Shown here in pieces: positions 1 to 8,166 of a stretch of DNA of 26,254 bases; position 1 is the stretch's first letter; each line of letters begins with the position of its first letter. The translations under genes and the position numbers were made by a program. The notes under the pieces are model-generated. The model searched no databases. It had not been told where the DNA came from and saw only the letters and a list, made by a program, of their open reading frames with translations. Origin of the DNA: UBA7703 sp034926785. GTDB taxonomy: Bacteria; Bacillota; Clostridia; Christensenellales; CAG-138. Location: the NCBI GenBank assembly GCA_034926785.1, contig JAYFQU010000053.1, positions 1 to 26,254 on the forward strand. The letters run 5' to 3'.

Positions 1-149
1 TCGACGATCACGTTGCAGAGCGCGCCGCCGGTGGAACGGGCGATGCCCTCCGTAATGGTCGTCAGCTCGCCGGGTTTCGGGTGCCCCATGATCGGGTAGA
101 GCACGTCTACTATCATATTGCCCGCTACGGCAATGCCTGTTCGGTTCAT
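1..149 (-). CDS. PfkB-family carbohydrate kinase, N-terminal part (cut by window edge)
   Basis: Only the first 49 codons are present; the gene continues beyond base 1. The reverse-strand reading starts at the ATG at 149-147 and gives an N-terminus beginning MNRTGIAVAGNMIVDVLYPI, followed by a GGALCNV segment. The early G-N-x-x-x-D stretch and the GG(A/L)xxNV motif are typical of the sugar-binding N-terminal half of ribokinase/PfkB-family kinases, which phosphorylate a sugar or sugar derivative with ATP in the cytoplasm. It lies 18 nt downstream of a second PfkB gene and is the last visible gene of the sugar operon. The ATP-site GAGD motif would lie outside the window, so the substrate cannot be judged. 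The family assignment rests on a short segment but fits the context well. Confidence 0.75.
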   Translation of the reverse strand, partial: MNRTGIAVAGNMIVDVLYPIMGHPKPGELTTITEGIARSTGGALCNVIV

Positions 150-167
150 CCTATTCTTCCCCCTGTC

Positions 168-1124
168 TCAGCGCGGATTCAGTCTCCGGCGAATCTCCTC
201 CGCCGTGGGCATCGAGAGAAGCGCGCCTCGCCGCTCACAGCAGATGGCCGCAACCACGTTTGCAAAGCGAGCAAACTCCGTAACCTCCGGCAGTGTAAGC
301 GCATCAATTGCCTTACCGCTGCAAAGCAACTTATGCAGAAATCCACCCCAGAACGCATCCCCCGCGCCTGTGGTATCCACACGGACGCATTCGTGCGGTT
401 CGGCAATCGCCGTTTTGCCACGCAGCATGGCAAGCGCGCCCTTTGGCCCCATTGTGACAACCGCGCAGGAAATTCCAATACTGTTGAGGTATTCAAGCGC
501 CTCGTTCGGGTCCTTGCGATCCGTCAGGAGAACCGTCTCCTCATCGGAAAGCTTCATCACGTCCACGAGGGGCAAAAGCGAGCGCATTTGCTCTTTTGCC
601 GCTTCAACGCCTTCCCAAAGCGGCGCGCGGTAGTTCGGGTCATAGGAGATCAGCGCGCCGGCCGACTTTGCCAATTCGATTGCGCGCAGGGTTGCGCTCC
701 GCGCCGGTTCATTGGTCAGCGAGAGCGAGCCGACATGCAGCACGCGCGTTTGCCTGAGCAGCGCTTCGTCCAGCTCCTCCGGCTTGAGGCAGGTATCCGC
801 ACCGGGCTTTCGCGCAAACGAAAACGAGCGCTCGCCCGCGTCCGAAAGCTCCACAAACGCCAGCGTGGTGAAGACATCCTCCGCCTCGACCACACCGCGC
901 GTATCAATGCCGACGCTTGCAATGGACTGCTTTAAAAACGCGCCATGCATATCCCTGCCGATTTTTCCGATAAACGCCGTCGTGTCGCCCTGCTTCGCCA
1001 TCGCGGAGAGAACGTTGCAGACCGCGCCGCCGGGGTTTTGTTCAAAAAGTCGCATGCCGTTCGCGGATTTTCCGCAGGTTGTAAAATCGATCAACAGCTC
1101 GCCCAGCGCAACGATATCGTACAT
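168..1124 (-). CDS. PfkB-family sugar kinase (fructokinase-like)
   Basis: A 318-residue protein of normal length for a fructokinase/ribokinase-type kinase. It phosphorylates a hexose, ketose or related sugar using ATP. Visible signatures are the N-terminal sugar-site segment G-E-L-L-I-D-F (residues 8-14), GGAVCNV (32-38), the G-x-D loop near 55-59, and the C-terminal DTTGAGDAFWGGF block (250-262) containing the anion hole and the catalytic base Asp256. The reading frame extends 7 codons upstream, but I choose the inner ATG at 1124 because an AGAGGGGG ribosome site lies a few bases before it. It sits 42 nt after the dehydrogenase gene and 18 nt before another PfkB gene, so both are probably translated from the operon mRNA. 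Beside a lyxose/mannose-type isomerase, a ketose such as fructose or xylulose is a plausible substrate; this is inference. Confidence 0.9.
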   Translation of the reverse strand: MYDIVALGELLIDFTTCGKSANGMRLFEQNPGGAVCNVLSAMAKQGDTTAFIGKIGRDMHGAFLKQSIASVGIDTRGVVEAEDVFTTLAFVELSDAGERSFSFARKPGADTCLKPEELDEALLRQTRVLHVGSLSLTNEPARSATLRAIELAKSAGALISYDPNYRAPLWEGVEAAKEQMRSLLPLVDVMKLSDEETVLLTDRKDPNEALEYLNSIGISCAVVTMGPKGALAMLRGKTAIAEPHECVRVDTTGAGDAFWGGFLHKLLCSGKAIDALTLPEVTEFARFANVVAAICCERRGALLSMPTAEEIRRRLNPR

Positions 1125-1166
1125 CTTTTCCCCCTCTGGCCTCATCCTTGTTGTTATTTGAACGTT

Positions 1167-2186
1167 TTATTCTGCGATCATCACGGCTTTGACGCCCGCG
1201 TCCCTGTCGCCGCAATAGTCCAGCAGCCCCTCCGCCGCGTTCTCCAGCGGGAAGGTGTGGGTCATCAGCCGTGAAACATCCACCAGCCCCGCGTTCAGCA
1301 AATCGAGACAGCGCGGAAAATACAGCGCGGGAATAGCGTTCGACGCGCGAATCTGAAGTTTTTTGAGATGTACCACGTTGGAATCAAAACTGACCATCGC
1401 GCCTTCGCCGTAGCTGATACCCAAGAAGGATACAACCCCTCCAACGGCGGCAACATGCGCCGCAATATCTATTGTGGCGGGCGGCGTGGTAACCAAGACG
1501 CGCTCTACGCCGCCGCGCGAAAAGGGATAGTCCGCGAGATCGACCTCATCCGTGCAGATGGTCTCGTCCGCACCATAGGCTTTGGCGAGTTCCAGCTTGG
1601 CTTTATGATAGGAGCGATCCGCCGCATAGATGCGCCGCGCACCGCTCTTTCGCGCCATCTGCAGCGCCATAAGTCCGATGGAACCCAGCCCCATCACCAG
1701 TACGTCATCACCCAGGCGGATATCCGCCGTCCGGATTAAGTCGTACGCAACCCCCATCGGTTCCAGGAAACAAGCCTGTTCAAACGGGAGCTCGCCCGTT
1801 TTCACGCAGAGGCAGGCGGGAACCACCGTCCGCTCCGCAAAGCCCATCGCGGTGTGCCGCATATCCATAAAGGAAGGCCCTTTATCATCCAGTTCCGGCC
1901 TGCCGTTTCTCGCTGCGTCGCTTAAAAAGTTGAACGTGGAGGTCTCAATCGCCACGAAATCGCCCACGGAAACAGCCGTCACATCCGCGCCGATCTCCTC
2001 CACAATGCCCGCAAACTCATGCCCGAACGGCTGCCAGTCCTTCGCCGCATAGCGCGCCAGAATTAGATCATGCCCGCAAAAACCGCAGGCGCGAACACGG
2101 ACAATCACCTCGTCCCTGCCCGGCGCGCGCAGGTCTACCTCTCTTAGCTCAAACTGATAGGGCGCTTTCAAATACATCGCTTTCAT
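1167..2186 (-). CDS. Zinc-type medium-chain (MDR) sugar/polyol dehydrogenase
   Basis: A 339-residue alcohol/sorbitol-dehydrogenase-like protein that should interconvert a hydroxyl and a carbonyl on a sugar or polyol with NAD(P). The catalytic zinc site is visible: Cys37 in CGFCGHD, His56-Glu57 in FGHEFAG, and Glu142 in FLEPMGVA. The Rossmann motif GLGSIG is at 166-171, followed by an acidic residue (Asp190) at the end of the next strand, which suggests NAD preference. The region that carries four structural-zinc cysteines in many relatives (about residues 82-103) has no cysteine. The start ATG is 2 nt after the stop of the DUF4432 gene and is preceded by GAGGGGAGA, so the two are translationally close. 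The exact substrate is not identifiable from sequence alone. Confidence 0.88.
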   Translation of the reverse strand: MKAMYLKAPYQFELREVDLRAPGRDEVIVRVRACGFCGHDLILARYAAKDWQPFGHEFAGIVEEIGADVTAVSVGDFVAIETSTFNFLSDAARNGRPELDDKGPSFMDMRHTAMGFAERTVVPACLCVKTGELPFEQACFLEPMGVAYDLIRTADIRLGDDVLVMGLGSIGLMALQMARKSGARRIYAADRSYHKAKLELAKAYGADETICTDEVDLADYPFSRGGVERVLVTTPPATIDIAAHVAAVGGVVSFLGISYGEGAMVSFDSNVVHLKKLQIRASNAIPALYFPRCLDLLNAGLVDVSRLMTHTFPLENAAEGLLDYCGDRDAGVKAVMIAE

Positions 2187-2188
2187 GC

Positions 2189-3202
2189 TTATCTCCCCTC
2201 TGTGCCAAGCGTTGCCAGCGCTTCATCGCCGGAGAGAACATCCAGCACAATGGTAAAGGAACGGGTTTCTCCCGCCTTTAACACGCAAAGGGTGCCCCGT
2301 TCGCGTTCTTTCTCTATTCCCTCCACGTGGCAATTGCCCGGCTCCATGCCAAGCACATAGTCGCCGGAGGCGACGCTCTTCCACTGCGTCAAAAACGGCA
2401 GTTCATTCTTGTTGAACGAGAGCTTCAGCGCAAGCCCTATCTTGCTGTTCTTCAGCGCGCAGAAGGTGCTGCCCGTCGCATCCGCCGCCAGATCATGATA
2501 AAACACCTGCTCTGGGTAGCAGTCCCGCGGGGCATCCATGAGAAAGAGGTTGCTTCCGCCCTTTGCCGCGGCGGAAGCAGCGTCGCGCGCGGTCTGCGTC
2601 CTGCTCGGCGCAATAAACTCCGCGCCTTCATCCAGCAGCGGATAGCCGGTGTTAAAGTGATACAGCAGCATGATCTCCTCGTCCGCAAACCCCTGATTTT
2701 CAATCTCGTCGCGAATCACGATTCTGCCGCTGTTGTATTCGGTCGTGATGGTTCTCTTTCGCAGAAGGTTCCTGGAGAACAGGCCCGCCTCGCGCACTTC
2801 GCCATAAAGGCGCAGAACCAGGGAGCCGTCCTCAAACCCTACGAACTGCACGCAATTCTCCGCGGGCAAGAAGCGCTGTTTTCCGTGGGCAGGCTCGCTC
2901 GCCGTCTGCGGGCCAACGTTCTTGAGCCCGCAGGTAAAGAACATGCCGCCGGGAATAAAATTGCCGTGATCGGCGCTGTTGGCAAGCCAGCCGGGCTTCG
3001 TGATATGGCAGAGGTTGACGCCGCCAAAGCGCAGATCCGCCATGTCCATGCCGAGCGCAGCGGAGATTGTAAAGCTCAGTTTACCGTTTTCTACGAGATA
3101 AGCCGTCTGCAGATCCGCCGCCTCGCCCTCATAGCGCACCTTTCTGATATGACAGAGCTGTTGCATATGCCCTGTTTTCTTTTGCAGTTCAATTTGTTTC
3201 AT
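2189..3202 (-). CDS. DUF4432 / aldose-1-epimerase-like protein
   Basis: A 337-residue galactose-mutarotase-fold protein of the DUF4432 group. Supporting segments are GGMFFTCGLKNVG (about 86-98), followed by an E-P-A-H-G motif, and a mid-protein EIMLLYHFNTGYPLLDEGA-type segment, both characteristic of that family. Members are cytoplasmic and are thought to act on sugar anomers or sugar acids; few have been assayed. The start was placed at the inner ATG at 3202 because AGCGGAGGAGC lies immediately upstream; the frame is open 11 codons further. It is 136 nt downstream of the URO-D gene, separated from it by a terminator-like hairpin, and 2 nt before the dehydrogenase. It may supply the correct anomer to the dehydrogenase or isomerase (inference). 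Confidence 0.82.
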   Translation of the reverse strand: MKQIELQKKTGHMQQLCHIRKVRYEGEAADLQTAYLVENGKLSFTISAALGMDMADLRFGGVNLCHITKPGWLANSADHGNFIPGGMFFTCGLKNVGPQTASEPAHGKQRFLPAENCVQFVGFEDGSLVLRLYGEVREAGLFSRNLLRKRTITTEYNSGRIVIRDEIENQGFADEEIMLLYHFNTGYPLLDEGAEFIAPSRTQTARDAASAAAKGGSNLFLMDAPRDCYPEQVFYHDLAADATGSTFCALKNSKIGLALKLSFNKNELPFLTQWKSVASGDYVLGMEPGNCHVEGIEKERERGTLCVLKAGETRSFTIVLDVLSGDEALATLGTEGR

Positions 3203-3297
3203 AATGCTCCTCCGCTGTTCCGCATTCGGTTGCACGATGTTTTATTCCATTCAAAACCGATTTGTTTCCGCCGATGTTGCGTATTCGGGCAGGAATG

Positions 3298-3325
3298 AAG
3301 AAAGGACAAGGGGTTTCCCTCGCCC
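3298..3325 (-). terminator. Possible intra-operon terminator or attenuator hairpin
   Basis: Read on the minus strand, the 22 bases from 3325 to 3304 can fold as about nine pairs (some G-U, one bulged C) around an AAA loop, directly followed by TTTCTT (3303-3298). It starts 13 nt after the stop codon of the URO-D gene, the right place to reduce transcription into the DUF4432-dehydrogenase-kinase half of the operon. The stem is imperfect, so partial read-through is likely. Confidence 0.4.
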
Positions 3326-3338
3326 TTTTCCCGTTTCG

Positions 3339-4400
3339 TTATCTCTGCATGCGCAGCAACTGCTCATAGGTTCCGTATTTCTTCGCCGCGGCGACCATCG
3401 CCGCAATGTTGGCAGGCGGCGTGTTTGCCCCGATAGCGCAGCCGGAGCTGAGAATCAGCCCGCGCCCCTTGGTCTTTTCGATGATTTCTCTGGCCTTGCG
3501 GCCCACATCCTCCGGCGTACCCTGCACCAGCGGGTCGCTCGGATCGATATTGCCCATCAGCACAACATGATCCGGCACGGCGGCGCGTGCCTCCCCGAGA
3601 TCCATCTGCCAGTCTACCTCCAGAATTTTGGAGCCCGTGAGCGCCATCTGATCGATAATCTTCGTTGTATTGCCGCAGATATGGATGGAATACGGGCGGC
3701 CCTTCGTCTGCACCGCCTGCACCACCTGCTGCTCATAGGGCAGAGCAAAGGTTTTATAGGTTGCCGGGGAGACGAGGTTTGGCCCCGCATAGGAATCCCC
3801 CATGCTCGTGCTGTGCGCAATCTCCAGCATTGCGTTAGCGAAGATAATGTGCGCCTTGGTGGTCCATTCCAACGCATGGTGGATCACCTCCGGCTCCTCC
3901 GTGATGAGATCCATCATAAATTCCTGCGCGCCGCGCAGCAGGCAGAGAAGGTCAAACGGCCCCTGATCCGCACGCCCCATGACAAACACGTGATCGCCGA
4001 TGGCATCCATGATCCGTTTTGTGGTTTCGAGCCATTCCGGCAGGCGGCCGGAGCTGTAGGGATCGGGCAGTTTCAGGCTGTCGATGTCGCGCAGATCCTC
4101 CAGCGCGGGGTGCTCCTCGTCGATAATCGCGACGCCGTCCTTACGGAACAATGCGCGCGCGCCGCAGGCTTCCGCAAGCGTTGCGTCGTCTACGTCGATG
4201 ACGCAGCCATCGTAGCCAAACTCTTCCTGCGTTCGAATCTGGGATTCCGCCATCTTCTTCGGATCGCGGTTGATCTCTCCGATGTGCATGCCGCAGTTGG
4301 CCGCGCAGAACATGAATCCCTGCGGAATCACAGGCACGCGATCCGGCAGTTCGCCGTTGAGCACGGCGCGGACGCGTTTGAGCGAGGTCATCTCTTTCAT
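3339..4400 (-). CDS. URO-D/MtaA-superfamily protein (uroporphyrinogen-decarboxylase-like)
   Basis: A 353-residue TIM-barrel protein of the uroporphyrinogen decarboxylase superfamily, opening with a LKRVRAVLNGELPDRVPV segment typical of the corrinoid-methyltransferase (MtaA/MtbA/CmuA) side of that superfamily. The zinc-thiol site of that side is complete: His240-x-Cys242 in YSIHICGNT and Cys321 in SSGCAIGANTPP. Such zinc sites usually activate a thiol to accept a methyl group. No haem-pathway gene is nearby, so true URO-D activity is unlikely. The inner ATG at 4400 is preceded by AGAGGAG. It follows the permease by 16 nt and clearly belongs to the sugar operon. No corrinoid-binding protein or methyl donor partner is visible here, so the reaction is unknown. 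Confidence 0.85.
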   Translation of the reverse strand: MKEMTSLKRVRAVLNGELPDRVPVIPQGFMFCAANCGMHIGEINRDPKKMAESQIRTQEEFGYDGCVIDVDDATLAEACGARALFRKDGVAIIDEEHPALEDLRDIDSLKLPDPYSSGRLPEWLETTKRIMDAIGDHVFVMGRADQGPFDLLCLLRGAQEFMMDLITEEPEVIHHALEWTTKAHIIFANAMLEIAHSTSMGDSYAGPNLVSPATYKTFALPYEQQVVQAVQTKGRPYSIHICGNTTKIIDQMALTGSKILEVDWQMDLGEARAAVPDHVVLMGNIDPSDPLVQGTPEDVGRKAREIIEKTKGRGLILSSGCAIGANTPPANIAAMVAAAKKYGTYEQLLRMQR

Positions 4401-4416
4401 AGCGAATCTCCTCTTC

Positions 4417-5421
4417 TTATGCTTTTGCTTTCGCGCGGAAGGTCGCAACCATGACCGCGAAGAACATCAACACCGCGCGGACGACAAACTGCGCGTAAAT
4501 ATCAAGATTCAGGATAGTCATGCCGTTGACGATAACGCCGAGGAAGACGATGCCGATGAGCGTACCCCAAACCTTGCCGATGCCGCCTAGCATGCTCGTT
4601 CCGCCGATGACGACGGCGGAGATCACGTCTACCTCCCAGCCTCTGCCGAAGCTATAGGACCCCGCGATGACCTGCGCGCTATTGATCATGCCGGCGATGA
4701 CGCACATGCACTGCACGGAGGCAAATACGATGATCTTCGTCGCAAGGACGTTGATGCCCGAAAGGCGCGCGGACTCCGGATTCCCGCCGACGGCATAGAT
4801 GGAGCGCCCGGTCGTCGTATAATTCATCACAAAATAGAAGATGACGAATACCACGAGCAGGATAATCGCCGGGATCGGAAGTCCCTGCGCCCCGCCGATC
4901 TTGCCCGTACCAATTTTATTAAACCAGTCCGGAAACTCGTTTGCAATCGGAAATCCGCCGCAGAGCATGCCCGCGAGACCGTAGAGCAGGTTCAGCGAGG
5001 CCAGCGTTACGATGAACGACGGCATGCCGAACTTATGCTGCGCATAACCATGGACAAACCCCATGATGATCGCGATCACAAACGAGATCACGATTCCGAG
5101 GATGCAGGCCATGGTCAGCGACATGCCCGTTGCATCCGGCAAATCGCGGCAGCAGCGGGCGATGATCACGCCGCTGAGCGCAACGGTTGAGCCAATGGAG
5201 AGGTCGATCTGTCCCGCAATAATGACCATGGTCATGCCAAACGCGATCACGCCCTTCATGGACATATTGCGGAAGATATTGGCCCAGTTTGGCCAGGTGA
5301 AGAACGTTTTGGAAGCGAAGGTCATCACCACAACGAGTATGATAAGCAGCACTTCGATGATGTGATCCAGCACAAAGTTTTTCGCGCTCCGGCTGTTGAA
5401 TCTCTTGATATCGCTTGACAT
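4417..5421 (-). CDS. RbsC-type sugar ABC transporter permease
   Basis: A 334-residue, strongly hydrophobic inner-membrane protein with about nine or ten membrane segments, of the BPD_transp_2 / RbsC-AraH-XylH family. Diagnostic stretches are GQIDLSIGSTVALSG near the N-terminal third, the cytoplasmic loop GRSIYAVGGNPESARLSGI, and GGTSMLGGIGKVWGTLIG toward the end. It forms the membrane channel for a monosaccharide importer with the neighbouring ATPase and binding protein. The start ATG at 5421 is preceded by GGAGG, which lies inside the end of the ATPase gene; the gap to that stop codon is 2 nt, indicating translational coupling. An upstream extension of the frame is a shadow of the ATPase gene and is rejected. 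Pentose or hexose cargo is likely, but the exact sugar cannot be read from the permease. Confidence 0.93.
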   Translation of the reverse strand: MSSDIKRFNSRSAKNFVLDHIIEVLLIILVVVMTFASKTFFTWPNWANIFRNMSMKGVIAFGMTMVIIAGQIDLSIGSTVALSGVIIARCCRDLPDATGMSLTMACILGIVISFVIAIIMGFVHGYAQHKFGMPSFIVTLASLNLLYGLAGMLCGGFPIANEFPDWFNKIGTGKIGGAQGLPIPAIILLVVFVIFYFVMNYTTTGRSIYAVGGNPESARLSGINVLATKIIVFASVQCMCVIAGMINSAQVIAGSYSFGRGWEVDVISAVVIGGTSMLGGIGKVWGTLIGIVFLGVIVNGMTILNLDIYAQFVVRAVLMFFAVMVATFRAKAKA

Positions 5422-5423
5422 GT

Positions 5424-6905
5424 TCAATCCTCCATGCACAGTGAGTATAGGGCTTCCACCGTTAGATCCTCGGGAACGGCCTCGCCGGTGATGGCGCCGT
5501 CGCTCATGATCAGGATCCGGTTGCAGGTTTCCAGCAGCTCTTCCAGTTCGCTCGAAACAAATATGGTTGAGATGCCCTGTTTGGACTGCTCCCACATGAT
5601 CTCGAAAATCTGCTGCTTGGCGGCAACGTCTATGCCGCGGGACGGTTCGTCATAAAGCATGATCTGCGGCTGCGTATTCAGCCAATTGCCGACGACAACC
5701 TTCTGCTGGTTCCCGCCGGAGAGCGAACCCGCGGTTGCCTTCACGCTCGGCACCTTAATCTGCAGCCCATCCACCTGTTCGTCGGCAATCTTCGAGCGGA
5801 AGCGTTTGTTTTCCAGCCAGCCGACAGAGGTACGGGACATACTCGCATAGCAGAGGTTATCCTGAATCGAATGGATCAGGATCAGGCCTTCCTGCTTGCG
5901 ATCCTCCGGCGTGAGTCCAAGGCCATGTTTCTTCATGGTGATCGGCGAGGCGTTCTGCTTTACCTTCACGCCGTTGACATAGATCGAACCGCTGTCGTAG
6001 GGATCCGCGCCGAAGATGGATTTTAATAGCTCCGTCCTGCCGGAACCGAGCATACCCGCGATGCCGAGCACCTCGCTCTTGTGCAGTTCAAAGCTGATGT
6101 TTTCAAACTTGCCCTCACGTGTGAGGTTTTCTACCTTGAGCACAACCTCATCCTGCGGGATGATGTCGGCCGGGCGTTTGCGGATTGCAACGTTGCCAAA
6201 CATCATGCTCAGGATATCCTTGTGCTGAACATCTTCAATGTTGACCTTGCCAATCATGTGTCCGTCGCGAAGGACGGTGACCGTGTCGGCAATTTGCGGA
6301 ATCTCATGGAGTTTGTGCGAAATATAGATAATGATGACATCCTGCTTTTTCAGCTCGCGAACGACGTCAAAGAGGATGTTGATCTCGTTGGAGGCCAGTG
6401 CGGAGGTCGGCTCGTCCAGCATGAGCACCTTGGGGCGGAAACTCATTGCCTTTGTGATTTCAACCACCTGACACTGCCACATCGAAAGGCGGGAGACAAT
6501 CTCCTTCGGGTTGATGTTGACCTTCATCATGTCCAGCATCTGCTTTGCGTCGGCATGTGCCTTGTTCCAGTCAATCAGGCCGCCCTTTTTCGGCATTCTG
6601 CCAAGAAAAATATTCTCCGTAACCGTCAGGCCGGAAACCAGGCTCATCTCCTGATACACGGTAGCAAAGCCATGGCTATACGCTTCCGTCGGCTTAGAGA
6701 AGCAGCATTTTTCATCATCCAGATAAAACTCGCCCGCGCTTTGACGAATCGCGCCGGAAAAGCATTTGACAAGCGTCGATTTGCCGGAGCCATTCTTCCC
6801 GAGCAGCGCGTTTACCTTGCCGCTTTCAAAACTCACGTTCACATCATCGAGCGCGCGGCAGCCCGGATAATCCTTGGTCAGATGTTCTGTGCGTAATATT
6901 GCCAT
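5424..6905 (-). CDS. RbsA/MglA-type sugar ABC transporter ATP-binding protein
   Basis: A 493-residue tandem ATPase with two nucleotide-binding domains, as in ribose/galactose importers. Domain 1 has Walker A GKNGSGKST (36-44), a Q-loop VYQEMSL and Walker B LMLDEPTSAL (161-170). Its signature reads LSMWQ rather than LSGGQ, common in this subfamily. Domain 2 has a Walker-A-like GMLGSGRTEL, the canonical LSGGNQQKV signature and Walker B IMLYDEPSRGID. It powers sugar import from the cytoplasmic face of the membrane. I chose the ATG at 6905, which directly precedes the conserved LRTEHLTKDYPG start and has AAAGG upstream; the frame stays open 18 codons further but without family similarity. It lies between the binding protein, across a hairpin-containing gap, and the permease. 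Confidence 0.94.
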   Translation of the reverse strand: MAILRTEHLTKDYPGCRALDDVNVSFESGKVNALLGKNGSGKSTLVKCFSGAIRQSAGEFYLDDEKCCFSKPTEAYSHGFATVYQEMSLVSGLTVTENIFLGRMPKKGGLIDWNKAHADAKQMLDMMKVNINPKEIVSRLSMWQCQVVEITKAMSFRPKVLMLDEPTSALASNEINILFDVVRELKKQDVIIIYISHKLHEIPQIADTVTVLRDGHMIGKVNIEDVQHKDILSMMFGNVAIRKRPADIIPQDEVVLKVENLTREGKFENISFELHKSEVLGIAGMLGSGRTELLKSIFGADPYDSGSIYVNGVKVKQNASPITMKKHGLGLTPEDRKQEGLILIHSIQDNLCYASMSRTSVGWLENKRFRSKIADEQVDGLQIKVPSVKATAGSLSGGNQQKVVVGNWLNTQPQIMLYDEPSRGIDVAAKQQIFEIMWEQSKQGISTIFVSSELEELLETCNRILIMSDGAITGEAVPEDLTVEALYSLCMED

Positions 6906-6944
6906 TGGGATCAGCCTTTCATCGGGAATCAGTTGGTTCAATCC

Positions 6945-6972
6945 GGCGGGGAAGAACATGTTCTTCCCCGCC
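6945..6972. repeat. Perfect 28-nt palindrome between binding protein and ATPase genes
   Basis: The two 14-nt arms, the left one GGCGGGGAAGAACA, are exact inverse complements with no spacer. In RNA it would form a very stable hairpin 28 nt after the binding-protein stop codon. It is not followed by a U-run on the minus strand, so it is more likely a 3' mRNA stabiliser or partial attenuator, which would make the binding protein more abundant than the ATPase and permease. That arrangement is well known in binding-protein-dependent operons. Confidence 0.75.
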
Positions 6973-7000
6973 TTGATGCGTCAGTTTAAGTATATGTTAC

Positions 7001-8056
7001 TTATGCGGGGTAGTTGGTGTCAACCCATGCCTGGATGGCTTCTTTGTCCAGAACAGAGAGGACGATGCCCGGCAGGAACTGGCACTTGCCCTGCGTTGCG
7101 GAGACGTCTTCGCCCTTGATCGCCTTGATCAGAACGGACATGGCGTTGTAGCCCTGGCCGTACGGATCCTGTGCGACAACCGCCTGCAGCGGGTTGGTGT
7201 CGTCCAGCAGCATGCTGGCAATCTGCTCGGAACCGTCATGGCCGAAGACCAGAATCTGCTCGGACTTGCCGGCGTTGACAACAGCCTGCGCGGAGCCGAT
7301 CGTGCCGCCGTCGTTGACAGCGATGATGGCGTCAAGATCCGGGTTCGCGGTGATAATCGCGTCAGCGGTTGCAAGCGCGGTATCCTGCATCCAGGCATCC
7401 TGATCGGCAACGACTTCGTACTTGATGCCGCCGGCATCGAGTGCATCGAGGTAGCCCTTCACGCGGTTTCCGGAGATTTCCGGCAGCAGGGAGGCAAACT
7501 GGACGACCGCAATCTTCAGGGTCTTGTCGCCGTAGTGCTCCTTGAGGATCTGCGCGGCAACCTGGCCAACCAGCTGGCAGTTGGTGTAGTCATCCGAGGT
7601 GAAACCGCCAACGATGAACGGCGCGTTGGTGAGGTTGATGTTCGTGATGGCAACCTTCATGCCCTGTTCGTCGGCTGCTTTCAGCGCGGCGACGGATGCA
7701 TCGGCGGACAGCGGGGCGATAGCAACGCCATCAACGCCCTGCGCCAGGTAGGTGTTGATCAGTTCAACTTCCTTGGCCTGATCGTTCTGGGTGTTGTCGG
7801 TGAGGCACTTCACGCCTGCATCCGCAGCGGCATCCTGATAGCCTTTGGTCAGCATGTTCATGAACTGGTCATCCTGGAACACGATGCCGGCGACGACGAT
7901 GTCATCGCTTGCGGCAGGTGCTTCGGTGGCTTCCGCTGCAGCTTCGGTGGCTTCCGCGGCGGGCGCTTCGGTTGTCGTCTGTGCGGCAGGCGCGCATCCG
8001 AACACCATAGCGGACACGAGCAGCAGAGAGACCACGATCAATACGATTTTCTTCAT
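7001..8056 (-). CDS. RbsB-type sugar-binding lipoprotein of ABC importer
   Basis: A 351-residue periplasmic-binding-protein family 1/4 (Peripla_BP_4) protein. Residues 1-20 form a lipoprotein signal peptide with lipobox VFGC and Cys21 as the lipidated residue. A low-complexity Thr/Glu/Ala/Pro linker (about 22-49) tethers the domain to the membrane, as is common in Gram-positive Clostridia. The folded domain starts near DDIVVAGIVFQDDQFMNML and contains GVDGVAIAPLSADA and the late strand DAIIAVNDGGTIGSAQAV, typical of ribose/galactose-class binding proteins. It captures the sugar outside the cell for the RbsA/RbsC-type partner. A perfect AAGGAGG lies 9 nt before the ATG, and two small hairpins sit in the leader, so strong expression is expected. 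The ligand is unknown; the context favours an aldopentose or aldohexose. Confidence 0.93.
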   Translation of the reverse strand: MKKIVLIVVSLLLVSAMVFGCAPAAQTTTEAPAAEATEAAAEATEAPAASDDIVVAGIVFQDDQFMNMLTKGYQDAAADAGVKCLTDNTQNDQAKEVELINTYLAQGVDGVAIAPLSADASVAALKAADEQGMKVAITNINLTNAPFIVGGFTSDDYTNCQLVGQVAAQILKEHYGDKTLKIAVVQFASLLPEISGNRVKGYLDALDAGGIKYEVVADQDAWMQDTALATADAIITANPDLDAIIAVNDGGTIGSAQAVVNAGKSEQILVFGHDGSEQIASMLLDDTNPLQAVVAQDPYGQGYNAMSVLIKAIKGEDVSATQGKCQFLPGIVLSVLDKEAIQAWVDTNYPA

Positions 8057-8079
8057 TGCTTTCTTCCTCCTTTTAATAT

Positions 8080-8107
8080 GCCTTTCGGCTTATTCCCTTT
8101 TCGGGAA
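8080..8107 (-). other. Two small hairpins in the leader of the binding-protein gene
   Basis: On the minus strand, TTCCC-GAAAA-GGGAA (8107-8093) is followed three bases later by GCC-GAAA-GGC (8089-8080), which closes a GNRA-type tetraloop. They lie just before the AAGGAGG site of the lipoprotein gene. Such stems may protect the 5' end of a processed message; this is inference and no T-run follows. Confidence 0.45.
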
Positions 8108-8166
8108 ATTTGAGTTGTATTTGTTTTACCTTTGGCTTGCTTTTTCTTCGGGAAGTTTGCGCTGTT

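Noticed and set aside
81..935. 284-codon plus-strand frame over the kinase genes
   Set aside because: Arginine-rich antisense shadow of two PfkB genes whose motifs are clear on the minus strand.
3204..4454. 416-codon open frame on the plus strand opposite the URO-D gene
   Set aside because: It is a mirror of the real minus-strand gene in GC-rich DNA; the protein is rich in His/Arg with no family pattern, and no ribosome site precedes it.
6470..6490. Degenerate ABC signature (LSMWQ) in the first ATPase domain, at first sight a defect
   Set aside because: RbsA/MglA-type proteins commonly have a non-canonical signature in the first domain; the second domain keeps LSGGNQQ, so the transporter is probably functional.
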